Notes under the pieces: model-generated | Seen by the model: only the letters and a program-made list of their open reading frames with translations | The model's database searches: none | Told to the model about the DNA's origin: nothing | In this document: piece after piece, positions 22,841 through 34,493 of the stretch | Layout of the letters: each line of letters starts with the position of its first letter | Numbering within the stretch: position 1 is the stretch's first letter | Assembly: GCF_040675855.1 (NCBI RefSeq) | Contig: NZ_JBEGIK010000001.1 | Location: 2,418,001 to 2,482,000 of the forward strand | DNA from: Microbacterium sp. LWH3-1.2 | GTDB taxonomy: Bacteria > Actinomycetota > Actinomycetes > Actinomycetales > Microbacteriaceae | Direction: 5' to 3' | DNA: 64,000 bases | Position numbers and translations under genes: made by a program

Positions 22841-23284
22841 GTGACGAACGCCGAACTCAGCCCCGACGATCTGCTCAAGCTCGACAACCAGGTCTGCTTC
22901 GCTCTGGTCACCGCGGCGCGCAACGTGGTCGGGCTGTACCGGCCGATCCTCGAGCCGCTCGGCCTCACGCATCCGCAGTACCTCGTGATGCTCGCGCTGT
23001 GGGAGCGGTCGCCGCGTTCGCTGCGCGAGCTCGCCGCCGAGCTGGCGCTGGAGCCCGCGACGCTGTCGCCCCTCGTCAAGCGCCTCGAGGCGCAGGACCT
23101 CGTCACCCGGTCGCGCCGCGACGACGACGAGCGGGTACTCGACGTCCGGCTGACCGACGCGGGTGCGCGTCTGCGTGTGCGGGCGCTCGAGGTGCCGGGC
23201 AAGGTGATGGAGAGCGTGGGGACCGATGCCGCCGCGCTCCTGGCGCTCCGCGACGCGCTGCAGCCCTTCGCCGGCGCCCGCTGA
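22841..23284 (+). CDS. MarR-family regulator, OhrR-like
   Basis: The 147-residue protein has the N-terminal segment KLDNQVCFALVTAARNVVGL with a single reactive-type Cys near residue 22, followed by YRPILEPLGLTHPQYLVMLAL. Cys at this position, and Tyr residues that can contact it, define OhrR, the sensor of organic hydroperoxides in other bacteria. The winged helix follows with SPLVKRLEAQDLVTRSR and DERVLDVRLTDAG. An ohr peroxidase gene, its usual target, is not in the window; the small zinc-ribbon gene across the operator is the only visible partner. The mRNA is probably leaderless. Confidence 0.85.
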   Translation: MTNAELSPDDLLKLDNQVCFALVTAARNVVGLYRPILEPLGLTHPQYLVMLALWERSPRSLRELAAELALEPATLSPLVKRLEAQDLVTRSRRDDDERVLDVRLTDAGARLRVRALEVPGKVMESVGTDAAALLALRDALQPFAGAR

Positions 23285-23353
23285 TCCGCGCGGGCGGTGC
23301 CCCGTCTTCGCCCACGGCGAACGGCTCCCAGCCCGCGTGTCGGAGCCCCCACC

Positions 23354-23359
23354 TAGACT
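23354..23359 (+). promoter_or_regulatory. -10 hexamer TAGACT, leaderless spacing (uvrA)
   Basis: Six bases before the GTG at 23366. It favours this start over the ATG at 23399. Confidence 0.5.
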
Positions 23360-23365
23360 TGTCGG

Positions 23366-26317
23366 GTGCCCATCGTCCCTGTCGCCCTGCCCGGAAGCAT
23401 GCCCGCGAACTCCGTCGGCGGCACCAGCGGAAAGCTCAGCGTCCGCGGTGCCCGCGTGCACAACCTCAAGGACGTCGACCTCGACATCCCGCGCGATTCG
23501 CTCGTCGTCTTCACCGGCCTGTCGGGCTCGGGCAAGTCGAGCCTCGCGTTCGACACGATCTTCGCGGAGGGCCAGCGCCGGTACGTCGAGTCGCTGAGCG
23601 CCTACGCCCGGCAGTTCCTCGGGCAGGTCGACCGCCCCGACGTCGACTTCATCGAGGGACTGAGCCCCGCGGTGTCGATCGATCAGAAGTCCACGAACCG
23701 CAACCCGCGGTCGACCGTCGGCACGATCACCGAGATCCATGACTACATGCGCCTGCTGTGGGCCCGCATCGGCGTGCCCCACTGCCCCGAGTGCGGCGAA
23801 GTCATCCAGCGCCAGACGGTGCAGCAGATCGCCGACCAGCTCATGGAGCTGCCCGAGCGCACGCGATACCAGATCGTCGCACCCGTCGTCACGCAGAAGA
23901 AGGGCGAGTTCGTCGACCTCTTCAAAGAGCTCGGTGCGAAGGGCTATGCCCGTGCCATCGTCGACGGGGAGCTGGTCCAGCTCGCCGAGCCGCCGGCGCT
24001 CAAGAAGAGCTACAAGCACGACATCGCGGTCGTCGTGGACCGCCTGGTCGCGGCACCCGGCATCCTCGACCGCGTCACCGACTCGGTCGAGACCGCGCTC
24101 TCGCTCGCAGGCGGGGTCGTGCAGGTCAACTTCGTCGACGAAGAGGGCGATGCCGCGTGGCAGTCGTTCTCCGAGAAGCTCGCATGCCCGAACGGTCACC
24201 CGCTGCAGCTGACGGAGATCGAGCCGCGCACGTTCTCGTTCAACGCGCCGTTCGGCGCCTGCCCCGCGTGTTCGGGTCTCGGCACCCGCATGTCTGTGGA
24301 CGTCGAGCTCATGCTGGGCGACGAGGACCTCTCGATCCGCGAAGGCGTCCTCATCCCGTGGACGACACAGGGCAAGGGGCTCTTCCAGTACTACGAGCGG
24401 CTGCTCGAAGGACTCGCGAACGACCTCGCGTTCTCGCTCGACACGCCGTGGAGGAAGCTGCCATCCGAAGTCCGCGAGGCGGTGCTGCGCGGTGAGAACT
24501 ACAAGGTCACGGTGCGGTGGAAGAATCGCTACGGCCGCGAGATGCGCTATTCCTCGGGCTTCGAGGGCGTCGTGCCCTACATCGAGCGTCAGTACACGCA
24601 GGCCGAGTCCGACACGCAGCGCCAGCGCTGGGCGGAGTACCTCCGCGAGGTGCCGTGCCCGGTGTGCGACGGCGCGCGACTCAAGCCCGAGGTGCTGGCC
24701 GTGCAGGTTCACGGACATTCCATCGCGGATGCCTCCCGCCTGAGCCTCGGCGAGGCGCGCGAGTACTTCGCCAAGCTGACGCTCACCGAACGCGAGGCGA
24801 CGATCGCCGCCCAGGTGCTGCGCGAGATCCGCCTGCGGCTGGACTTCCTCATCCGCGTCGGTCTCGACTACCTGAGTCTGAGCCGCGCCGCGGCGACGCT
24901 CTCAGGCGGCGAGGCGCAGCGCATCCGGCTCGCGACCCAGATCGGCTCCGGCCTGACCGGCGTGCTGTACGTGCTGGACGAGCCGTCGATCGGCCTGCAC
25001 CAGCGGGACAACCGCCGTCTCATCGAGACCCTTGTGGCACTGCGCGACCTCGGCAACACCCTGATCGTCGTCGAGCACGACGAGGAGACGATCCACGCCG
25101 CGGACTGGGTCGTCGACATCGGTCCGGGCGCCGGCGTCAACGGCGGCGAGGTCGTGCACTCCGGGCCGATCGGCGAGCTCCTCGCGGATCCCGACTCGAT
25201 CACCGGCGATTACCTGTCGGGCCGGCGCTCAATCCCCACACCGAAGAAGCGCCGCAAGATCGACAAGAAGCGCCAAGTGACCGTCGTCGGCGCGCGCGAG
25301 AACAACCTCAAGAACGTGACCGTCGACTTCCCGCTCGGCGTGCTCACCTCGGTGACCGGAGTCAGCGGGTCGGGCAAGTCGTCGCTGGTCAACGGCATCC
25401 TTTATCAGGTCCTCGCGACGCGTCTCAACGGTGCCCGCCGAGTAGCCGGCAAGCACACGCGCGTGACGGGACTCGACAACCTCGACAAGGTCGTGCACGT
25501 CGACCAGGCGCCGATCGGGCGCACGCCCCGGTCGAACCCGGCGACCTACACCGGCGTCTTCGATCGCATCCGGACGCTGTTCAGCGAGACGCCCGAGGCG
25601 AAGGTGCGCGGCTACCAGCCGGGTCGGTTCAGCTTCAACGTCAAGGGCGGTCGCTGCGAGGCGTGCTCGGGCGACGGCACGATCAAGATCGAGATGAACT
25701 TCCTCCCCGACGTGTACGTCGACTGCGAGGTCTGCCACGGCAAGCGGTACAATCGCGACACCCTGGCGGTGCACTACAAGGGCAAGAACATCGCCGAGGT
25801 GCTCGAGATGCCGATCGCGGAGGCGGCGGAGTTCTTCGAGCCGATCCAAGCCATCCACCGCTACCTGAAGACGCTGGTCGACGTCGGCCTCGGCTACGTG
25901 CGGCTCGGTCAGTCCGCCACGACGCTCTCCGGCGGCGAGGCGCAGCGGGTGAAGCTCGCCACCGAGCTGCAGCGGCGCACGAACGGCCGATCGATCTACG
26001 TGCTCGACGAGCCGACCACAGGTCTGCACTTCGAAGACGTCCGCAAGCTGCTCGAGGTGCTGAACGGCCTGGTCGACAAGGGCAACACGGTCATCGTCAT
26101 CGAGCACAACCTCGACGTCATCAAGTCCTCCGACTGGGTGGTCGATCTCGGCCCCGAGGGCGGCTCGGGCGGCGGCCAGGTGATCGCGACAGGTACACCC
26201 GAGCAGGTTGCGCGCGTGGAAGACAGCCACACGGGCGCGTTCCTCGCCGAGGTCCTCGGGCTGCGCGCCCCCACGCACGCGGTCACCGAGCTCGTCGAGG
26301 CCCGCAAGGCCGGCTGA
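23366..26317 (+). CDS. uvrA: Excinuclease ABC subunit A
   Basis: UvrA is the damage-sensing ATPase of nucleotide excision repair and works as a dimer. The 983-residue protein has two ABC modules: Walker [13 protein letters not shown] near 50 and [11 protein letters not shown] near 665, signature loops [12 protein letters not shown] near 512 and [12 protein letters not shown] near 853. Zinc-binding CxxC pairs occur at CPEC near 138, CPAC near 300 with a partner cluster CPVC, and CEAC/CEVC near 765-790. The start is GTG 23366 by the promoter position; ATG 23399 would remove 11 residues that are not conserved. uvrC follows after five bases. Confidence 0.97.
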   Translation: MPIVPVALPGSMPANSVGGTSGKLSVRGARVHNLKDVDLDIPRDSLVVFTGLSGSGKSSLAFDTIFAEGQRRYVESLSAYARQFLGQVDRPDVDFIEGLSPAVSIDQKSTNRNPRSTVGTITEIHDYMRLLWARIGVPHCPECGEVIQRQTVQQIADQLMELPERTRYQIVAPVVTQKKGEFVDLFKELGAKGYARAIVDGELVQLAEPPALKKSYKHDIAVVVDRLVAAPGILDRVTDSVETALSLAGGVVQVNFVDEEGDAAWQSFSEKLACPNGHPLQLTEIEPRTFSFNAPFGACPACSGLGTRMSVDVELMLGDEDLSIREGVLIPWTTQGKGLFQYYERLLEGLANDLAFSLDTPWRKLPSEVREAVLRGENYKVTVRWKNRYGREMRYSSGFEGVVPYIERQYTQAESDTQRQRWAEYLREVPCPVCDGARLKPEVLAVQVHGHSIADASRLSLGEAREYFAKLTLTEREATIAAQVLREIRLRLDFLIRVGLDYLSLSRAAATLSGGEAQRIRLATQIGSGLTGVLYVLDEPSIGLHQRDNRRLIETLVALRDLGNTLIVVEHDEETIHAADWVVDIGPGAGVNGGEVVHSGPIGELLADPDSITGDYLSGRRSIPTPKKRRKIDKKRQVTVVGARENNLKNVTVDFPLGVLTSVTGVSGSGKSSLVNGILYQVLATRLNGARRVAGKHTRVTGLDNLDKVVHVDQAPIGRTPRSNPATYTGVFDRIRTLFSETPEAKVRGYQPGRFSFNVKGGRCEACSGDGTIKIEMNFLPDVYVDCEVCHGKRYNRDTLAVHYKGKNIAEVLEMPIAEAAEFFEPIQAIHRYLKTLVDVGLGYVRLGQSATTLSGGEAQRVKLATELQRRTNGRSIYVLDEPTTGLHFEDVRKLLEVLNGLVDKGNTVIVIEHNLDVIKSSDWVVDLGPEGGSGGGQVIATGTPEQVARVEDSHTGAFLAEVLGLRAPTHAVTELVEARKAG

Positions 26318-26322
26318 GCCGC

Positions 26323-28254
26323 ATGGCGCGCCCCGCTCCCACCGTCCCGTACAAGCCGAAGCCGGGAGAGATCCCGACGAATCCCGGGGTCTACCGGTTC
26401 CGCGACCGGGACGGGCGCGTGCTCTACGTCGGCAAGGCGAAGAACCTCCGCGCGCGCCTGTCGAACTACTTCGCGCCGCTGCACACGCTCCACGAGCGCA
26501 CGCGACGCATGGTGACGACCGCGGCGTCGGTGGAATGGACGGTCGTCGCGACCGACGTCGACTCGCTGCAGCTCGAGTACCAGTGGATCAAGGAGTTCGA
26601 TCCGCCCTTCAACGTCCGCTACAAGGACGACAAGTCGTACCCGTTCATGGCGATCACCCTCGCCGACGAGGCGCCGCGCGTCATCGTGACGCGCAACCGC
26701 CGCATCCCGGGAGCGAAGTACTTCGGTCCGTATCCGAAGGTGTGGGCGGTGCACGACACGATCGATCTGATGATCAGGGTGTTCCCGATCCGCACGTGCA
26801 GCGATTCGTCGTACAAGAAGGCGATGGCGACGGGAAGGCCGTGCTTTCCCGGGCAGATCGGACGGTGCGGCGGGCCGTGCTCGATGAAGGTCACCATCGA
26901 GGAGCACCGCGCGATCGTCGACGACTTCATCGCCTTCATGTCCGGCGGCGACCAGCGCTTCACGAAGGAGCTCACCGCGCGCATGCGCGAGGCCTCGGCC
27001 GCGATGGACTACGAGGCCGCCGCCGTCTACCGCGACCGGCTGCAGTCGATCGACGCCGTGCTGAATCGCAGCGCGCTCGTGCTCGCGTCCGACACCGACG
27101 CCGACCTCTTCGGCATCGCCGAAGACGAACTGGCCGCCACGGTGCAGCACTTCGTGATACGCGGCGGCCGCGTGCGAGGCGTGCGTGCGACGACGATCGA
27201 GAAGGAGCTCGACATCACCGGCGGCGAACTCGTCGACCAGGTCCTGCAGCGCACCTATGGCAACGCCGTGGGCGCCGACATCCCGAAGCAGGTGCTGGTG
27301 CCGGCCATGCCCGACGATGCCGCCGACCTCGAGGAATGGCTGCGCGGGCGCCGTGGCAAGGCCGTGACGATCCAGATCGCGCAACGCGGCCGGAAGGCCG
27401 ACCTCATGCGCACCGCGACGCTCAACGCGCAGCAGGCGCTGATGCTCCACAAGACCCGGCGCACCAGCGACTACGTCGCGCGCAGCCAGGCGCTCACCGA
27501 CCTCCAGGAGGCCCTCGACCTCGCCGAGGCGCCGCTGCGCATCGAGTGCTTCGATGTGTCGCACCTGAGCGGTACGAACGTCGTGGCATCGATGGTCGTC
27601 TTCGAGGACGGACTTCCCCGCAAAGACCAGTACCGTTCGTTCGGCGTCGCCGAGACCACCGACGACACCGACTCGCTGTACCAGGTGCTCACGCGCCGGC
27701 TCGCGTACCTCGACCGTCCGGAGGAGAACGAGCCGGATGCCGCCCCGGACCCCACCGCGGAGGGCGAAGTGGTGACCGAGCGCCGCCGCCCGCGCTTCGC
27801 CTACCGGCCGCAGCTGCTGGTCGTCGACGGCGGCAAACCTCAGGTCGAGGCCGCGGCGCGGGCCTTGCGCGACGCCGGGCACGAGGAGATCGCACTGTGC
27901 GGCATCGCCAAGCGGCTCGAGGAGGTATGGCTGCCGGGGGAGGAGTACCCGGTCATCCTGCCCCGCACCTCGGAGGCGCTGTATCTGCTGCAGCGGCTTC
28001 GCGACGAGGCCCACCGGTTCGCGATCACTCACCAGCGCAAGCGCCGCCGCCGCGACATCCAGAGCGTGCTGGCCGAAGTGCCGGGCCTGGGCGACGCCCG
28101 GATCAAGGCGCTGCTGCGGCACTTCGGCTCGGTGTCGGCGCTGAGGAAGGCGACGCCGGAGGAGATCGCACAGCTTCCCGGGGTCGGGCCGAAGCTCGCG
28201 TCGGCGATTCATGCACACCTCGCCGAGCCCGCCGCCCTCGCCGACGCGCCGTAG
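26323..28254 (+). CDS. uvrC: Excinuclease ABC subunit C
   Basis: UvrC makes both incisions in excision repair. In this 643-residue protein the N-terminal GIY-YIG nuclease has [20 protein letters not shown] near 19-38 for the 3' cut; a UVR domain ([18 protein letters not shown]) near 227-245 binds UvrB; the RNase H-like endonuclease core begins near 405 ([20 protein letters not shown]) for the 5' cut; and tandem helix-hairpin-helix motifs ([13 protein letters not shown] and [12 protein letters not shown]) end the protein. It starts five bases after uvrA and is surely co-transcribed. An acidic insertion near 466-485 is the only non-conserved part. Confidence 0.97.
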   Translation: MARPAPTVPYKPKPGEIPTNPGVYRFRDRDGRVLYVGKAKNLRARLSNYFAPLHTLHERTRRMVTTAASVEWTVVATDVDSLQLEYQWIKEFDPPFNVRYKDDKSYPFMAITLADEAPRVIVTRNRRIPGAKYFGPYPKVWAVHDTIDLMIRVFPIRTCSDSSYKKAMATGRPCFPGQIGRCGGPCSMKVTIEEHRAIVDDFIAFMSGGDQRFTKELTARMREASAAMDYEAAAVYRDRLQSIDAVLNRSALVLASDTDADLFGIAEDELAATVQHFVIRGGRVRGVRATTIEKELDITGGELVDQVLQRTYGNAVGADIPKQVLVPAMPDDAADLEEWLRGRRGKAVTIQIAQRGRKADLMRTATLNAQQALMLHKTRRTSDYVARSQALTDLQEALDLAEAPLRIECFDVSHLSGTNVVASMVVFEDGLPRKDQYRSFGVAETTDDTDSLYQVLTRRLAYLDRPEENEPDAAPDPTAEGEVVTERRRPRFAYRPQLLVVDGGKPQVEAAARALRDAGHEEIALCGIAKRLEEVWLPGEEYPVILPRTSEALYLLQRLRDEAHRFAITHQRKRRRRDIQSVLAEVPGLGDARIKALLRHFGSVSALRKATPEEIAQLPGVGPKLASAIHAHLAEPAALADAP

Positions 28255-28294
28255 CGCCGGTCGCGCCGACGAGCGGCCGTCCGCGGTGACTGAC

Positions 28295-28300
28295 TAGGCT
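28295..28300 (+). promoter_or_regulatory. -10 hexamer TAGGCT before rapZ
   Basis: It lies 13 bases before the GTG at 28314 and 19 before the ATG at 28320. The mRNA would have a very short leader. Confidence 0.45.
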
Positions 28301-28319
28301 TGTCGGGACGGGGGTGGTC

Positions 28320-29201
28320 ATGGGCGAGGCGACGCGTCAAGACATCGGAGAAGTGCTGATCGTCACGGGGATGTCGGGTGCCGGCCGGTCTACGGCGGCG
28401 AACGCGCTGGAGGATCTCGACTGGTACGTCGTCGACAACCTCCCCCCGCAGATGCTCAAGCCGCTGCTCGAGCTCACCGAGCTCGTAGGCGGAGTGCTGC
28501 CCCGGGTCGCCGTCGTGGTCGACGTGCGAGGGCGAGACCTCTTCTCGGACCTCCCCGATGCGATGCGCGCGCTCCGCGAGCGCCGGCAGATCCGGCTGCT
28601 GTTCCTGGATGCCTCGGACGAGGTGCTCGTGCGGCGCTTCGAAGCCGTGCGGCGCCCCCACCCGCTCCAGGGCGACGGAACCATCCTCGACGGCATCCGT
28701 CGCGAGCGCGCACGCCTCGCGGCCGTCCGCGAGAGCGCCGACGTCATCATCGACACGTCGTCGTTCAACATCCACCAGCTGGCGACGAAGGTCGCCGACC
28801 TCTTCAGCGAGGAGGGCGCAGCGCGGCACACCGTGACTCTCCAGAGCTTCGGCTTCAAGTACGGTCTGCCGCCGGACGCCGACATCGTGGCCGACATGCG
28901 TTTCCTCCCGAACCCGTTCTGGGACGAGCGGCTCCGCCCGTTCACGGGCGAGGCCGAGGAAGTGCGCGAGTACGTGCTGGGCCAGGAGGGCGCGGAGGAG
29001 TTCCTCGACGCGTACAGCGCCGCGCTGCGCCCGGTGCTCGAGGGCTATCAGCGCGAGAACAAGAGCCATTCCGTCGTCGCGATCGGCTGCACCGGCGGGA
29101 AGCACCGCTCGGTCGTGATGGTGCGCGAGCTGGCACAGCGCCTCGCGAGCGTGCCCGGCGTCGCCGTCCGCGTGACGCACCGCGACCTCGGGCGCGAGTG
29201 A
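28320..29201 (+). CDS. rapZ: RapZ-family nucleotide-binding protein
   Basis: This 293-residue protein has the P-loop [16 protein letters not shown] near 16-30, the [13 protein letters not shown] segment and a C-terminal domain with [10 protein letters not shown], the RapZ/YvcJ signature. In enteric bacteria RapZ senses glucosamine-6-phosphate and controls small-RNA turnover; in actinobacteria its role is less defined, but it binds nucleotides and sits next to WhiA. The usual next gene, yvcK, is not present: whiA begins 70 bases after this stop. I chose ATG 28320; GTG 28314 is also possible. Confidence 0.92.
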   Translation: MGEATRQDIGEVLIVTGMSGAGRSTAANALEDLDWYVVDNLPPQMLKPLLELTELVGGVLPRVAVVVDVRGRDLFSDLPDAMRALRERRQIRLLFLDASDEVLVRRFEAVRRPHPLQGDGTILDGIRRERARLAAVRESADVIIDTSSFNIHQLATKVADLFSEEGAARHTVTLQSFGFKYGLPPDADIVADMRFLPNPFWDERLRPFTGEAEEVREYVLGQEGAEEFLDAYSAALRPVLEGYQRENKSHSVVAIGCTGGKHRSVVMVRELAQRLASVPGVAVRVTHRDLGRE

Positions 29202-29229
29202 CCGCGCCTACGCGGCCGGACCGGCCGGG

Positions 29230-29267
29230 TAGGCTTGACGGTCGTTCCCGCAAGACCGATGAAGGAG
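29230..29267 (+). promoter_or_regulatory. whiA promoter and ribosome-binding site
   Basis: TAGGCT at 29230-29235 is followed after a short leader by GAAGGAG at 29261-29267, four bases before the GTG of whiA. whiA can thus be transcribed apart from rapZ. Confidence 0.5.
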
Positions 29268-29271
29268 ACCC

Positions 29272-30249
29272 GTGTCGCTGACCGCTGACGTGAAGGCCGA
29301 GCTGATCACCGTGCGAGACCCGCGCCCTACGGCGCGGGTGGCCGAGCTCACGTCGCTGCTGCGATTCTCGGGAGGTCTGCACTCGATCGCCAACCGCGTC
29401 GCGGTCGAGGCCGAGCTGGACTCCGACATCCTCGCGCGCCGCACCGCCCGCGACCTCGTCGAGCTCTACGGCGTTCGGCCCGAGCTCGTCCACGTACAGG
29501 GCTCCGGAGCCCGCACGGGCAGCCACTACGCCGTCCGCGTGATCGAGGGCGGCGAGACGCTCGCGCGGCAGACCGGGCTCCTCGACCAGCGCCGCCGCCC
29601 TGTCCGCGGCCTCCCCAACAAGCTCACCACGGGCTCGCGCGGCGACCTCGCCGCCATCTGGCGCGGCGCGTTCCTCGCCGCCGGCACGCTCAGCGACCCG
29701 GGTCGCTCGGCCGCGCTCGAGATCACCTGCCCCTCGTCCGAGGCCGCGATGGCGCTCGTCGGCGCTGCGCACCGCCTCGGCATCGCCGGCAAGGCGCGCG
29801 AAGTGCGCGGCATCCCGCGCGTCGTCGTGCGCGAGGGCGAGGCGATCCGCGCGGCCCTCGCCGCGATGGGCGCCGTCCGCGCCGCCGGCCAGTGGGACCA
29901 GATGCGTCAGCGCCGCGAGGTGCGCGCCGGCGTCAACCGCCTCGTGAACTTCGACGACGCCAACCTCCGCCGCTCGGCGCAGGCCGCCGTCGCCGCGTGC
30001 GCGCGCGTGGAGCGCGCGCTGGAGATCCTGGGTGACGAGGTGCCCGACCATCTCCGTCAGGCGGGCGACCTTCGCCTTGCACACCGTGACGCGAGCCTGG
30101 ACGAGCTCGGCCACCACGCCGACCCGCCCCTCACCAAGGACGCCGTCGCCGGCCGCATCCGCCGCCTCCTCGCGATGGCCGACAAGAAGGCCGAGGCGGA
30201 GGGGCTGCCCGGTACCGAATCGGCCGTTCCCGCCGGTATCGAGGACTGA
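29272..30249 (+). CDS. whiA: DNA-binding protein WhiA
   Basis: WhiA is a sporulation and division regulator in Streptomyces and a conserved DNA-binding protein in non-sporulating Gram-positives. The 325-residue protein has a LAGLIDADG-like N-terminal domain ([16 protein letters not shown] segment, here [13 protein letters not shown]) and a C-terminal helix-turn-helix near 285-315 with [20 protein letters not shown]. It begins [14 protein letters not shown] as is usual. In other bacteria it acts with RapZ and YvcK in a linked cluster. It is followed by a large hairpin. Confidence 0.95.
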   Translation: MSLTADVKAELITVRDPRPTARVAELTSLLRFSGGLHSIANRVAVEAELDSDILARRTARDLVELYGVRPELVHVQGSGARTGSHYAVRVIEGGETLARQTGLLDQRRRPVRGLPNKLTTGSRGDLAAIWRGAFLAAGTLSDPGRSAALEITCPSSEAAMALVGAAHRLGIAGKAREVRGIPRVVVREGEAIRAALAAMGAVRAAGQWDQMRQRREVRAGVNRLVNFDDANLRRSAQAAVAACARVERALEILGDEVPDHLRQAGDLRLAHRDASLDELGHHADPPLTKDAVAGRIRRLLAMADKKAEAEGLPGTESAVPAGIED

Positions 30250-30256
30250 ATGCTGT

Positions 30257-30285
30257 GACGGATGCTGCGGACCGCAGCATCCGTC
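30257..30285 (+). terminator. Hairpin after whiA, nested inverted repeats
   Basis: GACGGATGCTGCGG at 30257-30270 is exactly complementary to 30272-30285. An outer pair, CTGTGAC at 30253 with GTCACAG at 30294-30300, encloses it. It lies seven bases after the whiA stop. Confidence 0.75.
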
Positions 30286-30337
30286 TTCCATACGTCACAG
30301 ACGGAAGCAACCCCGCCGCGCGGGCGTTGGCCGTCAG

Positions 30338-30343
30338 TAGGAT
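30338..30343 (+). promoter_or_regulatory. -10 hexamer TAGGAT before sodA
   Basis: It gives a leader of about 53 bases to the sodA ATG. AGGAAGAAGAGAA just before the ATG is the ribosome-binding site. Confidence 0.45.
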
Positions 30344-30402
30344 GAATCCGTCACCCTCGCTGCGCCGGGGACTTCGGCGCGCGCCGACAGGAAGAAGAGA
30401 AC

Positions 30403-31029
30403 ATGGCGAAGTACACCTTGCCCGACCTCCCTTACGACTACGCCGCCCTCGAGCCGCACATCAGCGGCAAGATCATGGAGCTGCATCACAGCAAGCACCA
30501 CCAGGCGTACGTGACCGGCGCGAACACCGCGCTGGAGCAACTGGCGGAGGCGCGCGAGTCCGGCAACCTGGCGAACGTGAACAAGCTCGAGAAGGACCTC
30601 GCGTTCCACCTCGGCGGTCACGTCAACCACTCGATCTTCTGGACCAACCTCTCGCCCGAGGGCGGCGGCGAGCCCGAGGGCGAGCTGCGCGCGGCCATCG
30701 ACGAGTTCTTCGGCGGCTTCGACAAGTTCCAGGCGCACTTCACCGCCGCCGCCAACGGGATCCAGGGCTCGGGCTGGGCCGTGCTCAGCTGGGACCCGAT
30801 CGGCGAGCAGCTCATCATCCAGCAGCTGTTCGACCAGCAGGGCAACACCGCGCAGGGCACGATCCCGATCTTCCAGCTCGACATGTGGGAGCACGCCTTC
30901 TACCTCGACTATCTCAACGTCAAGGCCGACTACGTCAAGGCGGTCTGGAACATCGCGAACTGGCAGAACGTGGCCCAGCGCCTCGACGCCGCCCGTCAGA
31001 AGACCTCGGGCCTGCTGGTACTGTCCTAG
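30403..31029 (+). CDS. sodA: Superoxide dismutase, Mn/Fe type
   Basis: The enzyme turns superoxide into peroxide and oxygen in the cytosol. The 208-residue protein carries the four metal ligands: His in MELHHSKHHQAYV near 28, His in GGHVNHSIFW near 75-80, and the Asp and His of LDMWEHAFYLDY near 164-168. Length is normal. I cannot tell Mn from Fe use with certainty, but actinobacterial members of this form are mostly Mn enzymes. It is monocistronic, between a whiA hairpin and its own strong terminator. It separates whiA from the glycolytic operon. Confidence 0.95.
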   Translation: MAKYTLPDLPYDYAALEPHISGKIMELHHSKHHQAYVTGANTALEQLAEARESGNLANVNKLEKDLAFHLGGHVNHSIFWTNLSPEGGGEPEGELRAAIDEFFGGFDKFQAHFTAAANGIQGSGWAVLSWDPIGEQLIIQQLFDQQGNTAQGTIPIFQLDMWEHAFYLDYLNVKADYVKAVWNIANWQNVAQRLDAARQKTSGLLVLS

Positions 31030-31032
31030 TAA

Positions 31033-32136
<1,104 letters not shown>

Positions 32137-32141
32137 TCCCG

Positions 32142-33356
32142 ATGGCTCTGCGCACCCTCAGCACGCTGGGTTCGCTGGCCGGCAAGCGTGTCATCGTCCG
32201 TGCTGACCTCAACGTCCCCCTGAAGGACGCGGTCATCACGGACGATGGCCGTGTACGGGCCACGCTCCCCACGCTCAACGCTCTGATCAACCAGGGCGCC
32301 CGCGTCATCGTCTGCTCGCACCTCGGCCGCCCCGACGGCGCCCCCGACGCGAAGTACAGCCTCGAGCCGGTCGCCCAGCGACTTTCGGAGCTCCTCGGCA
32401 AGCCGGTCGCGTTCGCGCGCGACACGGTGGGGGAGTCCGCTCGCGAAGCGGTCGCCGCCCTGGAGGACGGTGACGTCGCGATCATCGAGAATCTCCGGTT
32501 CAACCCGGGCGAGACCGCCAAGGACGACGCGACCCGTCGCGCGTTCGCGGAGGAGCTCGCCACGCTCGGCGATGTCCTCGTCTCCGACGGGTTCGGCGTG
32601 GTGCACCGCAAGCAGGCGTCGGTCTACGACCTCGCCGAGATCCTGCCGTCGGCCGCTGGTTTCCTCATCGAGAAGGAGGTCGACGTCCTCGACCGCCTGA
32701 CCGAGAACCCGGAGCGTCCGTACACCGTCGTGCTCGGAGGCTCGAAGGTCAGCGACAAGCTGGGCGTCATCGACCACCTGCTGCCGCGCGTCGATCGTCT
32801 CCTCATCGGCGGAGGCATGCTGTTCACCTTCCTCGCCGCACAGGGGCACAAGGTCGGCTCGAGCCTCCTCGAGGCCGACCAGCTCGACACCGTGCGCGAG
32901 TACATGCGTCGCGCCGAGGAGTCGGGCGTCGAGCTCGTGCTCCCGACCGATGTCGTCGTGGCCTCGAAGTTCGGCGCCGACGCGGAGTACGTCGTCACGA
33001 GCGCCGACGGGATCGAAGACACGGCGTTCGGGGCATCCGGTCTCGGACTCGACATCGGCCCCGAGACTGCCGAGAGCTTCGCCGCGCTCGTGCGCGACTC
33101 CCAGACGGTGTTCTGGAACGGCCCGATGGGCGTGTTCGAGCTCGCACCGTTCGCCGCGGGCACCAAGGCCGTCGCGCAGGCGCTCACCGAGATCGACGGC
33201 CTGTCGGTCGTCGGCGGCGGCGACTCCGCTGCAGCGGTCCGTCAGCTCGGATTCGCCGACGACGCCTTCGGTCACATCTCGACCGGTGGCGGCGCCAGCC
33301 TCGAGTTCCTCGAGGGCAAGAAGCTCCCCGGACTGGAGGTCCTCGGATGGCAGTAG
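32142..33356 (+). CDS. pgk: Phosphoglycerate kinase
   Basis: Pgk makes ATP from 1,3-bisphosphoglycerate. The 404-residue protein has the substrate-binding [13 protein letters not shown] near 18-30, CSHLGRPDG near 60, and the nucleotide-binding [11 protein letters not shown] near 360 with [13 protein letters not shown] near 380. The otherwise conserved FGTAHR segment reads [15 protein letters not shown], a form common in actinobacteria, retaining the Arg. It lies between gapA and tpiA and overlaps tpiA by 10 bases, indicating coupled translation. Confidence 0.97.
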   Translation: MALRTLSTLGSLAGKRVIVRADLNVPLKDAVITDDGRVRATLPTLNALINQGARVIVCSHLGRPDGAPDAKYSLEPVAQRLSELLGKPVAFARDTVGESAREAVAALEDGDVAIIENLRFNPGETAKDDATRRAFAEELATLGDVLVSDGFGVVHRKQASVYDLAEILPSAAGFLIEKEVDVLDRLTENPERPYTVVLGGSKVSDKLGVIDHLLPRVDRLLIGGGMLFTFLAAQGHKVGSSLLEADQLDTVREYMRRAEESGVELVLPTDVVVASKFGADAEYVVTSADGIEDTAFGASGLGLDIGPETAESFAALVRDSQTVFWNGPMGVFELAPFAAGTKAVAQALTEIDGLSVVGGGDSAAAVRQLGFADDAFGHISTGGGASLEFLEGKKLPGLEVLGWQ

Positions 33357-34138
33357 CAGGCCGCACCCCGCTCATCGCGGGCAACTGGAAGATGAACCTC
33401 GACCACCTTCAGGCGGTCGCGTTCGTGCAGAAGCTGCACTGGACCCTCAAGGACGCCAAACACGAGGACGGCTCGGTCGAGGTCGCGGTGTTCCCGCCCT
33501 TCACCGATCTGCGCACCGTGCAGACGCTGCTCGATGCCGACAAGATCCCGTTCGCCCTCGGCGCGCAGGACCTGTCGGCGCACGACTCGGGCGCGTACAC
33601 CGGCGAGATCTCGGGGGCGTTCCTGGCCAAGCTCGACGCGAAGTACGTCATCATCGGCCACTCCGAGCGTCGGCAGTACCACGACGAGACGGACGAGGTC
33701 GTGGGCTCTAAGGTCAAGGCCGCGCTCAAGCACGGCCTCGTCCCCGTGATCTGCGTCGGCGAGACCAGCGAGGACCTGGAGAAGTTCGGCGCGAGCGCTG
33801 TGCCGGTCAGCCAGCTGTCGGTCGCGCTCGAAGGGCTCAAGGCCGACGCCGACATCGTCGTCGCCTACGAGCCCGTCTGGGCGATCGGCTCCGGCCAGGC
33901 CGCGACGCCCGAGCAGGCACAGGACGTGTGCGCCAAGCTCCGCGAGGTCATCGGCGAGAAGCTCGGCGCGGACGCGGGAGCGCGCACACGCGTGCTCTAC
34001 GGCGGGTCGGTGAAGGCCGCGAACATCGCGAGCTTCATGCGCGAGCCCGACGTGGACGGCGCCCTGGTCGGCGGTGCGAGCCTCGTCGTCGACGAGTTCG
34101 CCGCGATCATCCGCTACCAGAAGCACGTCGGGGTCTGA
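33347..34138 (+). CDS. tpiA: Triosephosphate isomerase
   Basis: TpiA interconverts dihydroxyacetone phosphate and glyceraldehyde-3-phosphate. The 263-residue protein shows Lys in AGNWKMNL, the catalytic His in [11 protein letters not shown] near 103 and the catalytic Glu in [19 protein letters not shown] near 172, followed by [10 protein letters not shown]. It begins 10 bases inside pgk. A strong terminator separates it from secG. Confidence 0.98.
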   Translation: MAVAGRTPLIAGNWKMNLDHLQAVAFVQKLHWTLKDAKHEDGSVEVAVFPPFTDLRTVQTLLDADKIPFALGAQDLSAHDSGAYTGEISGAFLAKLDAKYVIIGHSERRQYHDETDEVVGSKVKAALKHGLVPVICVGETSEDLEKFGASAVPVSQLSVALEGLKADADIVVAYEPVWAIGSGQAATPEQAQDVCAKLREVIGEKLGADAGARTRVLYGGSVKAANIASFMREPDVDGALVGGASLVVDEFAAIIRYQKHVGV

Positions 34139-34144
34139 CCCCGC

Positions 34145-34183
34145 GGCCGGCGGGCGGTGAGTATTCCTCATCGTCCGCCGGCC
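34145..34183 (+). terminator. Terminator of the gapA-pgk-tpiA operon
   Basis: A 16-base stem (34145-34160 with 34168-34183) contains two G-T pairs and closes a seven-base loop. The tail is AACACG and not T-rich, as usual in high-GC organisms. Confidence 0.75.
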
Positions 34184-34189
34184 AACACG

Positions 34190-34195
34190 TATACT
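34190..34195 (+). promoter_or_regulatory. -10 TATACT of the secG-rbpA operon
   Basis: TATACT gives a leader of about 45 bases with a small hairpin, TGCGATC (34205-34211) pairing with 34219-34225. AAAGG before the GTG at 34245 is the ribosome-binding site. Confidence 0.6.
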
Positions 34196-34244
34196 TGACC
34201 CTTGTGCGATCGGCGAACGATCGCAGCGAAAGGCTTCAACGACT

Positions 34245-34493
34245 GTGCAGATCCTCGAGTTCGTCCTGCAGGTGCTTCTCGGCATCACGAGTCTCCTGCT
34301 GACTCTCCTCATCCTGCTCCACAAGGGGCGCGGCGGCGGCCTGTCCGACATGTTCGGCGGCGGCATGACGTCGGCGCTCGGCTCCTCGGGCCTCGCCGAG
34401 CGCAACCTCAACCGGTTCACGGTGGTTCTCGCCCTGGTGTGGTTCGCCTCGATCGTCGCGCTCGGCCTGATCACGAAATTCCAGGCCGTCTGA
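34245..34493 (+). CDS. secG: Preprotein translocase subunit SecG
   Basis: SecG is the small SecYEG channel subunit. The 82-residue protein has two transmembrane helices, about residues 3-25 and 58-78, joined by a Gly/Ser-rich cytosolic loop with LLHKGRGGGLSDMFGGG and SSGLAERNL, typical of SecG. It starts with GTG. Its TGA stop overlaps the rbpA ATG (TGATG), so the two are translated together. This pairing of secG with rbpA next to tpiA is conserved in related bacteria. Confidence 0.95.
   Translation: MQILEFVLQVLLGITSLLLTLLILLHKGRGGGLSDMFGGGMTSALGSSGLAERNLNRFTVVLALVWFASIVALGLITKFQAV

Noticed and set aside
22805-24718. Long antisense frame upstream of the 84-residue gene
   Set aside because: It crosses the operator, the MarR-type regulator and the start of uvrA, all of which are well supported. 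Only the last 84 codons look like a protein with a proper start.
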